From positions 1 through 43,288 of the forward strand of contig NZ_SMKD01000038.1 of the NCBI RefSeq assembly GCF_004348595.1: a DNA stretch of 43,288 nucleotides, written 5' to 3'. The stretch comes from Micromonospora sp. KC723 (lineage in GTDB: Bacteria; Actinomycetota; Actinomycetes; Mycobacteriales; Micromonosporaceae). How positions within the stretch are numbered: the stretch's first letter is position 1; the number at the start of each line of letters is the position of its first letter. Below are positions 32,284 to 40,853 of the stretch, in pieces. A program made the position numbers and the translations under genes. The notes below the pieces were generated by a model. That model was not told the DNA's origin, did no database searches, and saw nothing but the letters and a program-made list of their open reading frames with translations.

Positions 32284-33270
32284 ATGACCTCGGCGCACCG
32301 TCCGGCCACCCTGGACGACGTGGCCCGGCTGGCGGACGTGTCCCGCTCGACCGCGTCCCGGGTCGTCGCGGGCACCGGGTTCGCCTCACCGGCCGCTCGA
32401 GACCGGGTGCTGGCCGCCGTCGACCGCCTCGGGTACGTACCGAACGCGACGGCCAGGGCACTGGTACGCGGTGGCGGTGTCCGGTTGGTGGTGGCGGTCT
32501 CCGGCGTCACCGCGGCCGTGCTGGACGACCCGTACGTCGACCGGGTCGTCGGCGCCGCCGCGCGGGCCTGCGCGTCGTACCCGGTCGGGGTGGTGCTGCA
32601 CTGGCTCCCGCTGCACGGCTCGGCCACCCTGGAGCGGATCGCGCGGGACCGCGGCGTCGCCGGCGTGGTGCTGGTGAACGCCACCGAGCCACTGCTCGAC
32701 ACCATCCCGGCGGGACTGCGGGGCCGGATCGCGTCGATCGGTATCGGCACCCCGACGGTGCCCTCCTTCGACGTGGACAACGCCGGCGGGGCCGATCAGG
32801 TCGTCCGTCACCTGTACGCCTCGGGCCGCCGCCGGATCGCGATGGTGACCGGCCCGCGGTGGCTGTCCTGCGCCGGCCGTGTCGTCGGGGCCTACCAGCG
32901 GATCATGCGGGAGTCCGGGCTGCCGGTCCGCCTGGTTTCCGGGGACTTCACCGCCGAGCGGGGCCGGGCGGCGGCCGGCGAGTTGCTGGCCCGGTGGCCC
33001 GACACCGACGCCGTCTTCGCCGTCAACGACCTGACCGCGTTGGGGGTGATCGCCGGGCTCCGGGAGACCGGCGTACGGGTGCCCGGCGACATCGCGGTCG
33101 CCGGGTTCGACGACATCCCGCACGCCGCGCTGAACACGCCCGCCCTCACCACGGCCAGCCACCCGGTCGGGCCGATCGCCGCCGCGGCGGCGACCGCGGT
33201 GCTGCACAACCGGCCCGTCCCGCCGGTGACCTCGTTCCCCTCCGCGCTGGTCCGCCGCACGAGCGCCTGA
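32284..33270 (+). CDS. LacI family transcriptional regulator
   Basis: 328 residues from ATG 32284, GGAGG 5 nt upstream. The N-terminal LacI helix-turn-helix is clear: ATLDDVARLADVSRSTASRVVAG (residues 8-30) with the hinge YVPNATARALVRGG. The periplasmic-binding-like sensor domain follows: VAGVVLVNATEPLLD, DVDNAGGADQVVRHLYASGRRRIAMVTGP, AVFAVNDLTALGVIAGLRETG and VPGDIAVAGFDDIPHAALNTP. It likely binds a sugar and controls the divergent MFS gene and itself through the two AGCGCT sites. The gene ends PPVTSFPSALVRRTSA; a relic of the same kind of 3' end appears near 41800. Confidence 0.93.
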   Translation: MTSAHRPATLDDVARLADVSRSTASRVVAGTGFASPAARDRVLAAVDRLGYVPNATARALVRGGGVRLVVAVSGVTAAVLDDPYVDRVVGAAARACASYPVGVVLHWLPLHGSATLERIARDRGVAGVVLVNATEPLLDTIPAGLRGRIASIGIGTPTVPSFDVDNAGGADQVVRHLYASGRRRIAMVTGPRWLSCAGRVVGAYQRIMRESGLPVRLVSGDFTAERGRAAAGELLARWPDTDAVFAVNDLTALGVIAGLRETGVRVPGDIAVAGFDDIPHAALNTPALTTASHPVGPIAAAAATAVLHNRPVPPVTSFPSALVRRTSA

Positions 33271-33376
33271 GCCCCGCCGCGTTCCACGCCGCGCGACCAC
33301 CGCGCCGCCCCGCGTCCGCGCCGCCGCGCGACCCCCACCACGGGGTCCGCCGCCCGCGCCGGCGCCTTGTCCACCC

Positions 33377-33414
33377 GGCCGGCATCTTTGCACTTCGGGT
33401 GCCCCGAGCCGGCC
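33377..33414 (+). terminator. Nested hairpin terminator after lacI
   Basis: Outer stem GGCCGGC/GCCGGCC (33377-33383 and 33408-33414) encloses an inner hairpin GCAC-TTCGG-GTGC (33390-33402). It is 107 bp after the lacI stop. There is no T-tract, but the structure is strong. Confidence 0.5.
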
Positions 33415-33487
33415 GAGCCCGCGGCGCATCGATGGCCTTCTCGCTGCCCGTGCGGCGGCTCCTGGCGCCGGCCATCGACATCGTTAC

Positions 33488-33518
33488 TTGACATCCCAAA
33501 CTTAAGCAGCTTAATAAT
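33488..33518 (+). promoter_or_regulatory. Promoter of the ABC importer
   Basis: A consensus TTGACA (33488-33493) is followed after 18 nt by TAATAA (33512-33517), in an AT-rich island that stands out from its surroundings. About 75 nt upstream of the binding-protein start. A palindrome covers the spacer and the start of the -10, so repressor binding would block it. Confidence 0.7.
33502..33514. promoter_or_regulatory. Palindromic operator TTAAGC-A-GCTTAA in the importer promoter
   Basis: A perfect 6-1-6 inverted repeat lying between the -35 and -10 elements. Its left part, ACTTAAG (33500-33506), also appears at 40601-40607. The ROK repressor encoded at 39173 is the likely binder, by proximity (inference). 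Confidence 0.6.
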
Positions 33519-33591
33519 GGCTTGACGAGCCGGCTCGGCCCGCTCGAAGCATCGCCGCTTCACCACGGCGATCCGACAAAGGGATCTACTG

Positions 33592-35289
33592 ATGTCACTC
33601 TTCTCGCGACGCCTGGTCCGGCGTCTCGGTTTCTTGACCGTCGTGTCCACCGCAGCCACGCTCACGATCACCGCCTGCTCCGGCGATTCACCCTCCGGCA
33701 CCTCCAACGCCGCGAACAGCTCCATCAGCATCAACGGGACCGCCTCCACGATCGTCGAGAACTGGAACCCGTTCTCACCCACGCAGTTGCAGCCCACGCT
33801 GGGTGTCATCCACGAGGCGCTCTACTACTACAACTTGGCCAGCGACGTCCCGCCGCGGCCGATGCTGGCGACCGCGTACTCGTGGGACACCGCCGGCAGG
33901 CAGCTGACGATCACCACTCGCGAGGGCGTCAAGTGGTCCGACGGTCAGCCGTTCACCGCCAGGGACGTCGCCTTCACCTTCGAACTGATCCGCCAGAACA
34001 AGGCGATCAACGGGAGCGGTCTCACGCTCACCTCGGCGAAGGCCACCGACGACAAGACCGTCGTGCTGACGTTCCCGACCACCTCGTTCGTCAACGAACC
34101 GGGCGTCCTCGGCAACACCGCGATCATTCCGGAACATGTCTGGAGCAAGATCAGCGACCCGGCGAAGACCACCAACCCCAAACCGGTGGGCACCGGCCCG
34201 TACAAGCTCAAGTCGCTCAACGCGCAGGGCTTCGTGATGGAGAAGAACCCGAACTACTGGCAGCCGGGCAAGCCGGAGATCCAGACGGTCCGCTACATCA
34301 CCCTGGCCACCGCGGACGCGGCGAGCGCCGCCCTGACCGCGGGCCAGGTGGACTGGATGAGCTCGTACATCCCGAACCTCGACAAGATCATCGCAGGCCA
34401 CAAGAACCTCGCCTACGTGAACACGCCGGCCCTGACGGCATCGATCTTCACCTGCTCGAACGCGGCCATGGGTTGCAAGGGCCCACAGACCGACCGGGCC
34501 GTACGCCAGGCCATGTACCACGCGCTCAACCGCGACCAGCTCAACAAGCTGGCCGGTGGCGGCTTCGCCGGGACGGCCTCGCCGACGCTGCTGCTGCCCG
34601 ATCGTGACCAGAAGTGGATCGCGGACCCGGCCAACCTCAAGACGCCGGCCGGCTCCGATGTCGCCAGGGCCAACCAGATCCTGGACGCGGCCGGCTGGGT
34701 CAGGGGCGCCGACGGCATCCGCAGCAAGGGCGGCGAGCGGCTGTCGATGCGGATCCAGACCGTGACCGGCTGGAGTGACTTCATCTCGCTCAACGACGCG
34801 ATGGCGCAGCAGTTCAAGGAGGTCGGCATCGAGCTGAAGCCCACCCAGTTGTCCTCCAACGAGTGGAACGACAACCAGGTGCAGGGCAACTTCCAGTTGT
34901 CGCTCGACTCGATCGGCCTGGGCGCGTCGTCCAACCCGTACTACACCTACAACGGGCGCTACACCTCGGCCACCACGGCGAAGGTCGGCGAGTCGGCCGG
35001 CACCTCCGGCAACTACGCCCGCTACAGCAACCCGACGGTCGACCAGGCGGTCGCCGCCGCCGCGGCGACCAACGACGAGAACGCGCAGAAGCAGCAGTAC
35101 GCCAAGATCCAGGCGCAGATCGTCCAGGACCTGCCGTACATCCCGATCTACCTGAACTCGACGCTGACCCAGTTCAACACCAGCCGGGCGACCGGATGGC
35201 CGACCAACGACAACAAGTACGCCTTCCCGGCCACCTGGAAGTCGTGGGACAGCGGCATCGTCCTGACCACCCTGAAGCCGGCCGGCTGA
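33592..35289 (+). CDS. ABC importer substrate-binding lipoprotein (SBP_bac_5 family)
   Basis: 565 residues from ATG 33592. An N-terminal lipoprotein signal (RRLVRRLGFLTVVSTAATLT, then ITAC with Cys29) places it on the outside of the membrane. The mature protein follows the family 5 extracellular solute-binding layout: ENWNPFSP, HEALYYYNL, REGVKWSDGQPFTARDVAFTFEL (the SBP_bac_5 signature, about residues 115-137), GTGPYKLKSL, MYHALNRDQL, and LPYIPIYLNS near the C-terminus. Such proteins bind oligopeptides or, in many ROK-linked actinobacterial loci, oligosaccharides. The ROK gene downstream makes a sugar-type ligand somewhat more likely (inference). It heads the importer operon; its promoter is directly upstream. 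Confidence 0.93.
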   Translation: MSLFSRRLVRRLGFLTVVSTAATLTITACSGDSPSGTSNAANSSISINGTASTIVENWNPFSPTQLQPTLGVIHEALYYYNLASDVPPRPMLATAYSWDTAGRQLTITTREGVKWSDGQPFTARDVAFTFELIRQNKAINGSGLTLTSAKATDDKTVVLTFPTTSFVNEPGVLGNTAIIPEHVWSKISDPAKTTNPKPVGTGPYKLKSLNAQGFVMEKNPNYWQPGKPEIQTVRYITLATADAASAALTAGQVDWMSSYIPNLDKIIAGHKNLAYVNTPALTASIFTCSNAAMGCKGPQTDRAVRQAMYHALNRDQLNKLAGGGFAGTASPTLLLPDRDQKWIADPANLKTPAGSDVARANQILDAAGWVRGADGIRSKGGERLSMRIQTVTGWSDFISLNDAMAQQFKEVGIELKPTQLSSNEWNDNQVQGNFQLSLDSIGLGASSNPYYTYNGRYTSATTAKVGESAGTSGNYARYSNPTVDQAVAAAAATNDENAQKQQYAKIQAQIVQDLPYIPIYLNSTLTQFNTSRATGWPTNDNKYAFPATWKSWDSGIVLTTLKPAG

Positions 35290-35307
35290 GCGGCGTCGGC
35301 GGCCGAC

Positions 35308-36294
35308 GTGCACCTCCTGCGGAAGGTCGGGTTCTACGTGATCGCCCTGTGGGCGGCACTCACGGTGAACTTCATCATCCCCCGACTCATGCCGGGCGAC
35401 CCGGTCTCGCTGCTCATCGCCAAGCTCGGGCAGCGTGGACCGGTGACCCCGGAAGCCAGGGCGTCCATCGAGGTGCTGCTCGGCACCGACACCGACCAGC
35501 CCCTGCTCGCGCAGTACGTCGACTACCTGGGCAACCTCGCCACCGGGGACCTGGGGCTGTCGGTGTCGTACTTCCCGGCGCCGGTCACGTCGATCATCGG
35601 CCAGACACTGCCGTGGACGATCGGGCTCATCGGTCTGGCGACGGTCATCTCGTTCCTGCTGGGCATCGGGCTCGGCACCGTCGCCGGGTGGAAACGCGGG
35701 TCGTGGTTGGACAACCTGATCCCGGTGACCACGATGTTCCAGTCGGTGCCGTACTTCTGGCTGGCGCTGATCCTGCTCTTCGTGTTCGGCAGCGTGTGGC
35801 CGGTCTTTCCGCTCAACGGCGGCTACGACATCTACGACACGGTGCCCGGCTGGAACGCCGAGTTCATCGGCTCGGTCCTCTACTACGGCACGCTACCCGC
35901 GCTGACGATCATCATCTCGTCGGTCGGCGGCTGGATGCTCGGCATGCGCAACATGATGGTCTCGACGCTGTCCGAGGACTACCTGCTCACGGCCGAGGCC
36001 AAGGGCCTGCGGCCGGGCCGGGTGATGCGCACGTACGCGGCACGTAACGCGATCCTCCCGTCGATCTCGGGCTTCGCGATCTCGCTGGGTTTCGTCGTGG
36101 CCGGCTCGATCGTCACCGAGGCGGTGTTCTCGTACCCCGGGATCGGCTCGGCGCTGCTGCAGGCGGTCGGCAGTAACGACTACGCGCTGATGCAGGGCAT
36201 CTTCCTGGTCATCACGCTCTCCGTGCTCGGCGCCAACCTGCTGGTCGATCTCCTGTACTCGGTCATCGACCCGCGTACCAGAGCACGGACCTGA
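35308..36294 (+). CDS. ABC importer permease (DppB/OppB type)
   Basis: 328 residues from GTG 35308, 18 bp after the binding protein; its ribosome site is weak. First membrane helix LRKVGFYVIALWAALTVNFIIPRLMPGDP is the hallmark of DppB-type permeases. About six membrane helices in all. The cytoplasmic ATPase-contact loop reads EAKGLRPGRVMRTYAARNAILP (about residues 230-251), followed by VTEAVFSYPGIGSALLQAV. It forms the translocation pore with the next permease. Typical in length. Confidence 0.92.
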   Translation: MHLLRKVGFYVIALWAALTVNFIIPRLMPGDPVSLLIAKLGQRGPVTPEARASIEVLLGTDTDQPLLAQYVDYLGNLATGDLGLSVSYFPAPVTSIIGQTLPWTIGLIGLATVISFLLGIGLGTVAGWKRGSWLDNLIPVTTMFQSVPYFWLALILLFVFGSVWPVFPLNGGYDIYDTVPGWNAEFIGSVLYYGTLPALTIIISSVGGWMLGMRNMMVSTLSEDYLLTAEAKGLRPGRVMRTYAARNAILPSISGFAISLGFVVAGSIVTEAVFSYPGIGSALLQAVGSNDYALMQGIFLVITLSVLGANLLVDLLYSVIDPRTRART

Positions 36295-36314
36295 CCGGTG
36301 AAAGGACCAATGAC

Positions 36315-37298
36315 GTGGCATTGACCACCCAGGCCGCCGAGCCCGTGGGCGGCGCCGGGGGCTTCCTGGCCGGCTCGGCGCCGCAACGTGCCCGGCGGCG
36401 TCGGCTCGGCCTGCCGCCGATGACGGCGAAGCTCGCCGCCGGCCTGATCATCAGCGGCGCGATCCTGCTCTTCGGGTTGCTCGGCCCGTTCGTCGTGCAG
36501 GATCCGACCCGGGTCGACGACATCGGCCTGACCGGGCCGAGCAGCGCCCATCTGATGGGCACCACCCAGACCGGCCAGGACGTGCTGGCCCAACTGGCGT
36601 ACGCCACCCGCGGCTCGCTGACCATCGGCGCGATCGTCGGCGTGCTCACCCTGCTGCTGTCCGGGTTCTTCGGCGTGGTGGGTGCCTACGCGGGCGGCTG
36701 GGTGGACGAGTTCTTCTCGCTGTTCACCAACATCATGCTGGTCATCCCCGGGCTGCCACTGGTGATCGTGATCTCCAGCTACGTACCGGACAAGAGCCTG
36801 TTGCTGGTCGCGCTGGTGCTCTCCCTCACCGGCTGGGCCGGGTCGGCGCGGGTGCTGCGCGGGTACACGCTGAGCCTGCGCAACCGCGACTACGTGCTGG
36901 CGTCACGGGTGGCCGGGGAGAAACGCTGGCGGATCCTCGCGGTCGAGATCCTGCCCAACCTGATCCCGCTGCTGGCCTCGCAGATGGTGTTCGCCGTCAT
37001 CTTCGCCATCCTCGGCGAGGCCGGCCTCTCCTATCTCGGCCTCGGCGCGAGCGGCTCGATCAGCTGGGGCACCATGCTCTACTACGCCCAGAACGGCCTC
37101 GCGCTGCGACTCGGCGCGTGGTGGTGGTTCGTGCCACCGGGTCTCCTGCTGGCGCTGTTCGGCGCGGCGTTGTCGCTGATCAACTTCTCGATCGACGAGA
37201 TCATCAACCCCAAGCTGCGCAACCAGACCCGGGCCGCTCGTCGCGGCTGGCTGATGTCCCGGAAACAGTTGGAGACCGCCAAGGAGGCCACCCTGTGA
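36315..37298 (+). CDS. ABC importer permease (DppC/OppC type)
   Basis: 327 residues from GTG 36315, with AAAGGA 8 nt upstream. It has a cytoplasmic N-terminus of about 35 residues (QRARRRRLGLPP), a first helix LAAGLIISGAILLFGLLGPF, HLMGTTQTGQDVLAQLAY, and five further helices. The EAA-type loop is ASRVAGEKRWRILAVEILPNLIPLL. The C-terminal FSIDEIINPKLR is typical of DppC. The last codons (KEATL, then stop) form the first copy of a 59-bp repeat, which carries the ribosome site for the following gene. Confidence 0.92.
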   Translation: MALTTQAAEPVGGAGGFLAGSAPQRARRRRLGLPPMTAKLAAGLIISGAILLFGLLGPFVVQDPTRVDDIGLTGPSSAHLMGTTQTGQDVLAQLAYATRGSLTIGAIVGVLTLLLSGFFGVVGAYAGGWVDEFFSLFTNIMLVIPGLPLVIVISSYVPDKSLLLVALVLSLTGWAGSARVLRGYTLSLRNRDYVLASRVAGEKRWRILAVEILPNLIPLLASQMVFAVIFAILGEAGLSYLGLGASGSISWGTMLYYAQNGLALRLGAWWWFVPPGLLLALFGAALSLINFSIDEIINPKLRNQTRAARRGWLMSRKQLETAKEATL

Positions 37299-37416
37299 GC
37301 GCGAGGAGTGAGCCGGGCTCGCGAGCCCCGCAGTCGCGAACGGAGGCCACCCTGTGAGCGCGAGGAGTGAGCCGGGCTCGCGAGCCCCGCAGTCGCGAAC
37401 GGAGGCCACCCTGTGA
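37283..37416. repeat. 59-bp tandem repeat (two copies plus 16 bp) at the permease/ATPase junction
   Basis: Copy 1 is 37283-37341, copy 2 is 37342-37400, and a third partial copy is 37401-37416. Copies 1 and 2 appear identical. Each begins GGAGGCCACCCTGTGA, which is a ribosome site plus a GTG/TGA, and contains the palindrome GGGCTCG-CGAGCCC followed by CGCAGTCGCGAAC. The unit looks like the dispersed REP-type element I associate with Micromonospora-like genomes. It has duplicated exactly at the gene junction, taking the ribosome site with it. The repeats are too few and spacer-free to be a CRISPR. Confidence 0.9.
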
Positions 37417-38348
37417 ACGGACCGATGCCGGCGCCACCGGTGCGGCCCGTGGTGTCGGCACCGGTCCTGACCATCGAGGACTTCAGCGTCGACTACCTCG
37501 TGGATCCGGTCGTACACGCGGTGAAGAACGTCTCGCTCACCCTGCGCCGGGGCGAGGTGCTCGGCCTCGCCGGGGAGAGCGGCTGCGGCAAGAGCACCCT
37601 GGCGTACGGCATCGTGCGGCTGCTCAAACCGCCGGCGGCGATCGTCTCCGGCCGGGCGGTGTTCCACTCCCGGGAGGGCATCGAGATCGACTGGAACCTG
37701 CTGGACGCCGAGGAGTTGCGGGCCACCCGGTGGGACAAGATCTCTATGGTGTTCCAGGGGGCGATGAACTCCCTGAACCCGGTCATCTCGATCCGGGACC
37801 AACTCGAGGACGTCTTCACCGCCCATCGTCCCGAGTTGGGCCGGCACGAGCGCCGCAAGCGCTGCGCCGAACTGCTCGAGCGGGTCGGCGTGGACCCCGC
37901 CCGGCTGCGCGCGTACCCCCATGAGCTGTCCGGCGGGATGCGCCAGCGCGTCATGATCGCCATGGCCATGGCGCTGGAACCGCAGGTCATGATCATGGAC
38001 GAGCCGACGACCGCGCTGGACGTCGTCGTCCAGCGCGAGATCCTGCGCGAGATCACCCGGCTGCGCGACGAGTTGGGCTTCGCCGTCGTCTTCATCACCC
38101 ACGACCTGCCGCTGCTGCTCGAGATCAGCGACCGGATCGCGGTGATGCGCGCCGGCGAGGTGGTGGAGCTCGGCGACGCGCTGAGCCTCTACACCGACCC
38201 GCAGCACGACTACACCAAGCAGCTCCTGGCGTCCTTCCCCAGCCTGACCGGCGAGCGCGGGTCCTTCGTGCGTGGCGGCATGGACGAGCGGCTGCTTGCC
38301 CTCGACGCGGTCCGACTCGACGATCCGAACGCAGGGAGCACCGCGTGA
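37413..38348 (+). CDS. ABC importer ATPase (DppD/OppD type)
   Basis: 311 residues from GTG 37413, with GGAGG 7 nt upstream supplied by the third repeat copy. ATP-binding motifs: Walker A GLAGESGCGKSTLAYG (GESGCGKS near residue 54), Q-loop MVFQGAMNSLNPV, signature HELSGGMRQRVMIAMAMA, Walker B VMIMDEPTTALDVV and switch His VFITHDLPLL. The C-terminal part (QHDYTKQLLASFPSL) is the peptide/oligosaccharide ABC type, with a short end. With the next ATPase it forms the energising heterodimer of the importer. Its stop overlaps the next start as GTGA. Confidence 0.93.
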   Translation: MNGPMPAPPVRPVVSAPVLTIEDFSVDYLVDPVVHAVKNVSLTLRRGEVLGLAGESGCGKSTLAYGIVRLLKPPAAIVSGRAVFHSREGIEIDWNLLDAEELRATRWDKISMVFQGAMNSLNPVISIRDQLEDVFTAHRPELGRHERRKRCAELLERVGVDPARLRAYPHELSGGMRQRVMIAMAMALEPQVMIMDEPTTALDVVVQREILREITRLRDELGFAVVFITHDLPLLLEISDRIAVMRAGEVVELGDALSLYTDPQHDYTKQLLASFPSLTGERGSFVRGGMDERLLALDAVRLDDPNAGSTA

Positions 38349-39154
38349 CCACCTTGACGGCCGAGCACCTGGTGAAGAACTACCACCTCCGGCGGGGCCT
38401 GCGCGGCAGCACGCTGCGGGCGGTCGACGACGTCAGTTTCACCCTGGAGCCGGGACGGACCGTCGCGCTCGTCGGGCAGAGCGGCAGCGGCAAGTCGACC
38501 ATCGCCAAGCTTCTGCTGCAGCTCGAACGCCCCACCGCGGGCCGGATCCTGGTCGACGGCAAGCCGGCGCAGCGGCGGGGCGGTGGCCTGGACCGCTACC
38601 GCCGCACCGTGCAGATGGTGTTCCAGGATCCGTTCGCCTCGCTCAACCCGTACCACACCGTCGAGCACCACCTCGAACGCCCGATCCGCCTGCACCACCC
38701 CAAACTGTCCGGGGACGAGGTGCACCGCCGCGTCCTGCACCTGCTGGAGCGCGTCCGGCTGACCCCCGCCGAGAACGTCGCCGCCCGCCGGCCGCACCAG
38801 TTGTCCGGCGGCCAACGCCAGCGCGTCGCCATCGCCCGGGCACTGGCACCCAGGCCCGGCGTCCTCATCGCCGACGAGCCGGTGTCCATGCTGGACGTCT
38901 CGATCCGACTCGGCGTGCTGAACCTGCTGGCGACGTTGCAGCGCGAGGAGGACCTCGGCGTGCTGTACATCACCCACGACCTGGCCACGGCCCGGCACTT
39001 CGCCGACGAGATCCTGGTCATGTACCGGGGGCGGATCGTCGAGCGGGGCGATGCCGACGAGGTCATCCTCCGGCCCCGGCACGAGTACACGAAGACGCTC
39101 GCCGCCGCCGCACCGAATCCGGAGCGCAGGCTCAGCGAACTGCGCGGAGGATGA
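38345..39154 (+). CDS. ABC importer ATPase (DppF/OppF type)
   Basis: 269 residues from GTG 38345 (GTGA overlap with the preceding stop). Motifs: ALVGQSGSGKSTIAKLLL (Walker A), MVFQDPFASLNPYHTV (Q-loop), HQLSGGQRQRVAIARALA (signature), GVLIADEPVSMLDVS (Walker B) and LYITHDLATA (switch His). The C-terminus ends with HEYTKTLAAAAPNPERRL; the oligopeptide-type C-terminal extension is short. Last gene of the importer operon, ending 19 bp before the convergent ROK gene. Confidence 0.93.
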   Translation: MTTLTAEHLVKNYHLRRGLRGSTLRAVDDVSFTLEPGRTVALVGQSGSGKSTIAKLLLQLERPTAGRILVDGKPAQRRGGGLDRYRRTVQMVFQDPFASLNPYHTVEHHLERPIRLHHPKLSGDEVHRRVLHLLERVRLTPAENVAARRPHQLSGGQRQRVAIARALAPRPGVLIADEPVSMLDVSIRLGVLNLLATLQREEDLGVLYITHDLATARHFADEILVMYRGRIVERGDADEVILRPRHEYTKTLAAAAPNPERRLSELRGG

Positions 39155-39172
39155 GCGGGCCGTGGGTGCTTG

Positions 39173-40402
39173 TCAGCGGCGCATGCTGGACTGCAGCACC
39201 ACGGCGGCCGCCCCGGTCGCCGACGCGGTCGCCGCGGCCAGCGACACTGTCACGGACACCGAGCGGCGCCAGGTGCGGGCGTCCGCCGCGGCGATGCGCG
39301 ACGTGATCGCCGGGCCGTAGACGAAGGAGGCCGCGGCGAAGCCGGGACCGGTGAGCACGAGCAGGTCGATGTCGAGCAGGTTGACCACCGACTCCGCGGC
39401 GGCGGCCACGTAGCGTGCCGAGTCGTCGAGCAGCGCCCGGCAGGCGGGCGCGCCGGCGCGGGCCGCGCGGGCGACGGCGGCGAAGTCGGCCGCCACACTG
39501 CGCCGCGCGCCGGAACCGTCCAGGCCCGCCTCACCGGCGGCCACCGGATCGGCCAGCGCCGCCCCGACGACGGCCTGCGGGCCGGCGAGCACCTCGAGGC
39601 AGCCGCTACTGCCGCACCAGCACGGCGGGCCGTCGACCTGCAGGCACAGGTGGCCGAACTCGCCGGCGTTGGCCTGCGCGCCGCGCAGCGCGACGCCGTC
39701 GATGACGATGCCCGCGCCGATGCCGCTACCCATGTAGAGCGCGGCGAAGGCGCGGGTCGGTCCGACCCGGGCGACCCAGTACTCCCCGACGGCCGCGGCC
39801 GTCGCGTCGTTCTCGACCAGCACCTGCATCCCGGTGGCCGCCGCGAGCCGCCGGTCGAGGTCGCCCCCACGCCAGCCACGCAGGTGGGGCGGTGCCTGCT
39901 CGGGGTGCGCCCCGGGTCCGTACGGGCCGGGCCAGACGACGCCGACGCCCAGGCACCGCGCCGGGTCCACGCCCGAGGCGTCGATGAGCACGGCGACGTC
40001 GGCGGCGAGTCCCCGCACCAGGGTGTCCGGATCGACGCCGGCCGGCGCGGGCCGGGCCAGCCGGGAGATCACCCCGCCGGTCTGGCCGGTGAGCACGTAC
40101 GTCGTGGTGTCCTCGTCGAGGTGGATGCCCACCGCGACTCGCGCGACCGGATCGAGGCGCAGCAGTGTGCGCGGCTTGCCGCCGGTGGGGCTGCGGCCGG
40201 TCTCCCGGACCAGGCCCTCCTCGATCAGCCGGCGTACGGTCATCGACACCGCGGCCTCGGTCAGCCCGGTCATGGAGGCCAGTTCGACGCGGCTCAGCGG
40301 CTCCGCGGAGCGGATGGCGTCGAGGATGCTCTCCCGGGCGCCCGTCCGTCGGCTGCGGCCGACCGGGGTGCCGCCGACCGGAGTGAGTGCACCACCGCTC
40401 AC
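39173..40402 (-). CDS. ROK family transcriptional repressor
   Basis: 409 residues from GTG 40402. An N-terminal winged helix-turn-helix (about residues 24-72; LSRVELASMTGLTEAAVSMTVRRL, EEGLVRETG) is followed by a ROK kinase-like domain: MQVLVENDATAAAVGEYWVARVG, AALYMGSGIGAGIVIDG, and the zinc motif GEFGHLCLQVDGPPCWCGSSGCLEV with the CxCGxxGC pattern complete. ROK regulators bind sugars or sugar phosphates and release DNA (family knowledge). It is convergent with the importer operon. The palindromes at 33502 and 40601 are its likely sites. Near its C-terminus the sequence is Ala/Thr-rich and ends after VVLQSSMRR. Confidence 0.92.
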   Translation of the reverse strand: MSGGALTPVGGTPVGRSRRTGARESILDAIRSAEPLSRVELASMTGLTEAAVSMTVRRLIEEGLVRETGRSPTGGKPRTLLRLDPVARVAVGIHLDEDTTTYVLTGQTGGVISRLARPAPAGVDPDTLVRGLAADVAVLIDASGVDPARCLGVGVVWPGPYGPGAHPEQAPPHLRGWRGGDLDRRLAAATGMQVLVENDATAAAVGEYWVARVGPTRAFAALYMGSGIGAGIVIDGVALRGAQANAGEFGHLCLQVDGPPCWCGSSGCLEVLAGPQAVVGAALADPVAAGEAGLDGSGARRSVAADFAAVARAARAGAPACRALLDDSARYVAAAAESVVNLLDIDLLVLTGPGFAAASFVYGPAITSRIAAADARTWRRSVSVTVSLAAATASATGAAAVVLQSSMRR

Positions 40403-40581
40403 CGCCGACTCACCGTCTCCTCAGCCGATGCCCCGATCGTCACCGGGGTCTGGCGCACAGCATCGCACCACCGCCCGCGGCAGCGGGCCACGGGTGTCGC
40501 GCACGACGTCGGCCCGGCAGTGGTCGATCGGACGCACCCCTCCGCATAGTCAGCCATGGATCTCCCGTAGTGCCGGTGCCG

Positions 40582-40610
40582 TTGACGACTTCGTTCAGTT
40601 ACTTAAGAAT
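40582..40610 (+). promoter_or_regulatory. Promoter upstream of the HTH-less LacI gene
   Basis: TTGACG (40582-40587), a 16-nt gap, then TAAGAA (40604-40609) in an AT-rich island. Faces the sensor-only LacI-type gene 250 nt downstream. Confidence 0.5.
40599..40609. promoter_or_regulatory. TTACTTAAGAA site sharing its core with the importer operator
   Basis: CTTAAG is palindromic and is flanked by TTA and AA. It overlaps the probable -10. The heptamer ACTTAAG also occurs at 33500-33506 in the importer promoter. In this GC-rich DNA such sites are rare by eye. A common binder, probably the ROK protein, is inferred. Confidence 0.45.
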
Positions 40611-40649
40611 ATAGGCCGGCAGCTCCCTCCGAGACGACGGACACGATCG

Positions 40650-40853
40650 ATGACCAGAAGCGACCTCCACCCGGCCCGGGCCGTGCGCGCCGTCGGCGGT
40701 CCGGCGCCCCCGGAGGTCGGCGCCTCGTCACTGACCGCCGGCGCGGTCCACGCGGAGGGGGAACCCATCCGCCGCGAGGACACCGGGGCGTTGCCGGCAC
40801 GACAGGGCCCGCGCTCCGCGACCCCCCTGGCCGTGCCCGTGGGCGCGCACTGA
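40650..40853 (+). CDS. Doubtful 67-residue ORF
   Basis: ATG 40650 to TGA 40853, directly 8 bp before the HTH-less LacI start. There is no good ribosome site. The product is Ala/Pro/Gly/Arg-rich with no recognisable fold. It may be an untranslated leader, a degraded gene piece or a real small protein. Confidence 0.2.
   Translation: MTRSDLHPARAVRAVGGPAPPEVGASSLTAGAVHAEGEPIRREDTGALPARQGPRSATPLAVPVGAH

Larger units (their letters stand above)
33271..33591. other. Intergenic region between lacI and the ABC importer
   Basis: 321 bp without a supported gene. From 33271 to 33370 it is simple GC-rich sequence. It then holds a nested hairpin (33377-33414), and an AT-rich island (33480-33525) carrying the importer promoter and a palindromic site. 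No tRNA or other RNA gene is seen. Confidence 0.7.

Noticed and set aside
33271..33591. tRNA or small RNA gene
   Set aside because: No cloverleaf-like arms or T-loop sequence are visible; the structure seen is a nested terminator-like hairpin and a promoter.
37283..37416. Possible CRISPR array
   Set aside because: Only two full copies, no spacers between units, and the unit includes a gene junction. It is a tandem REP-like repeat.
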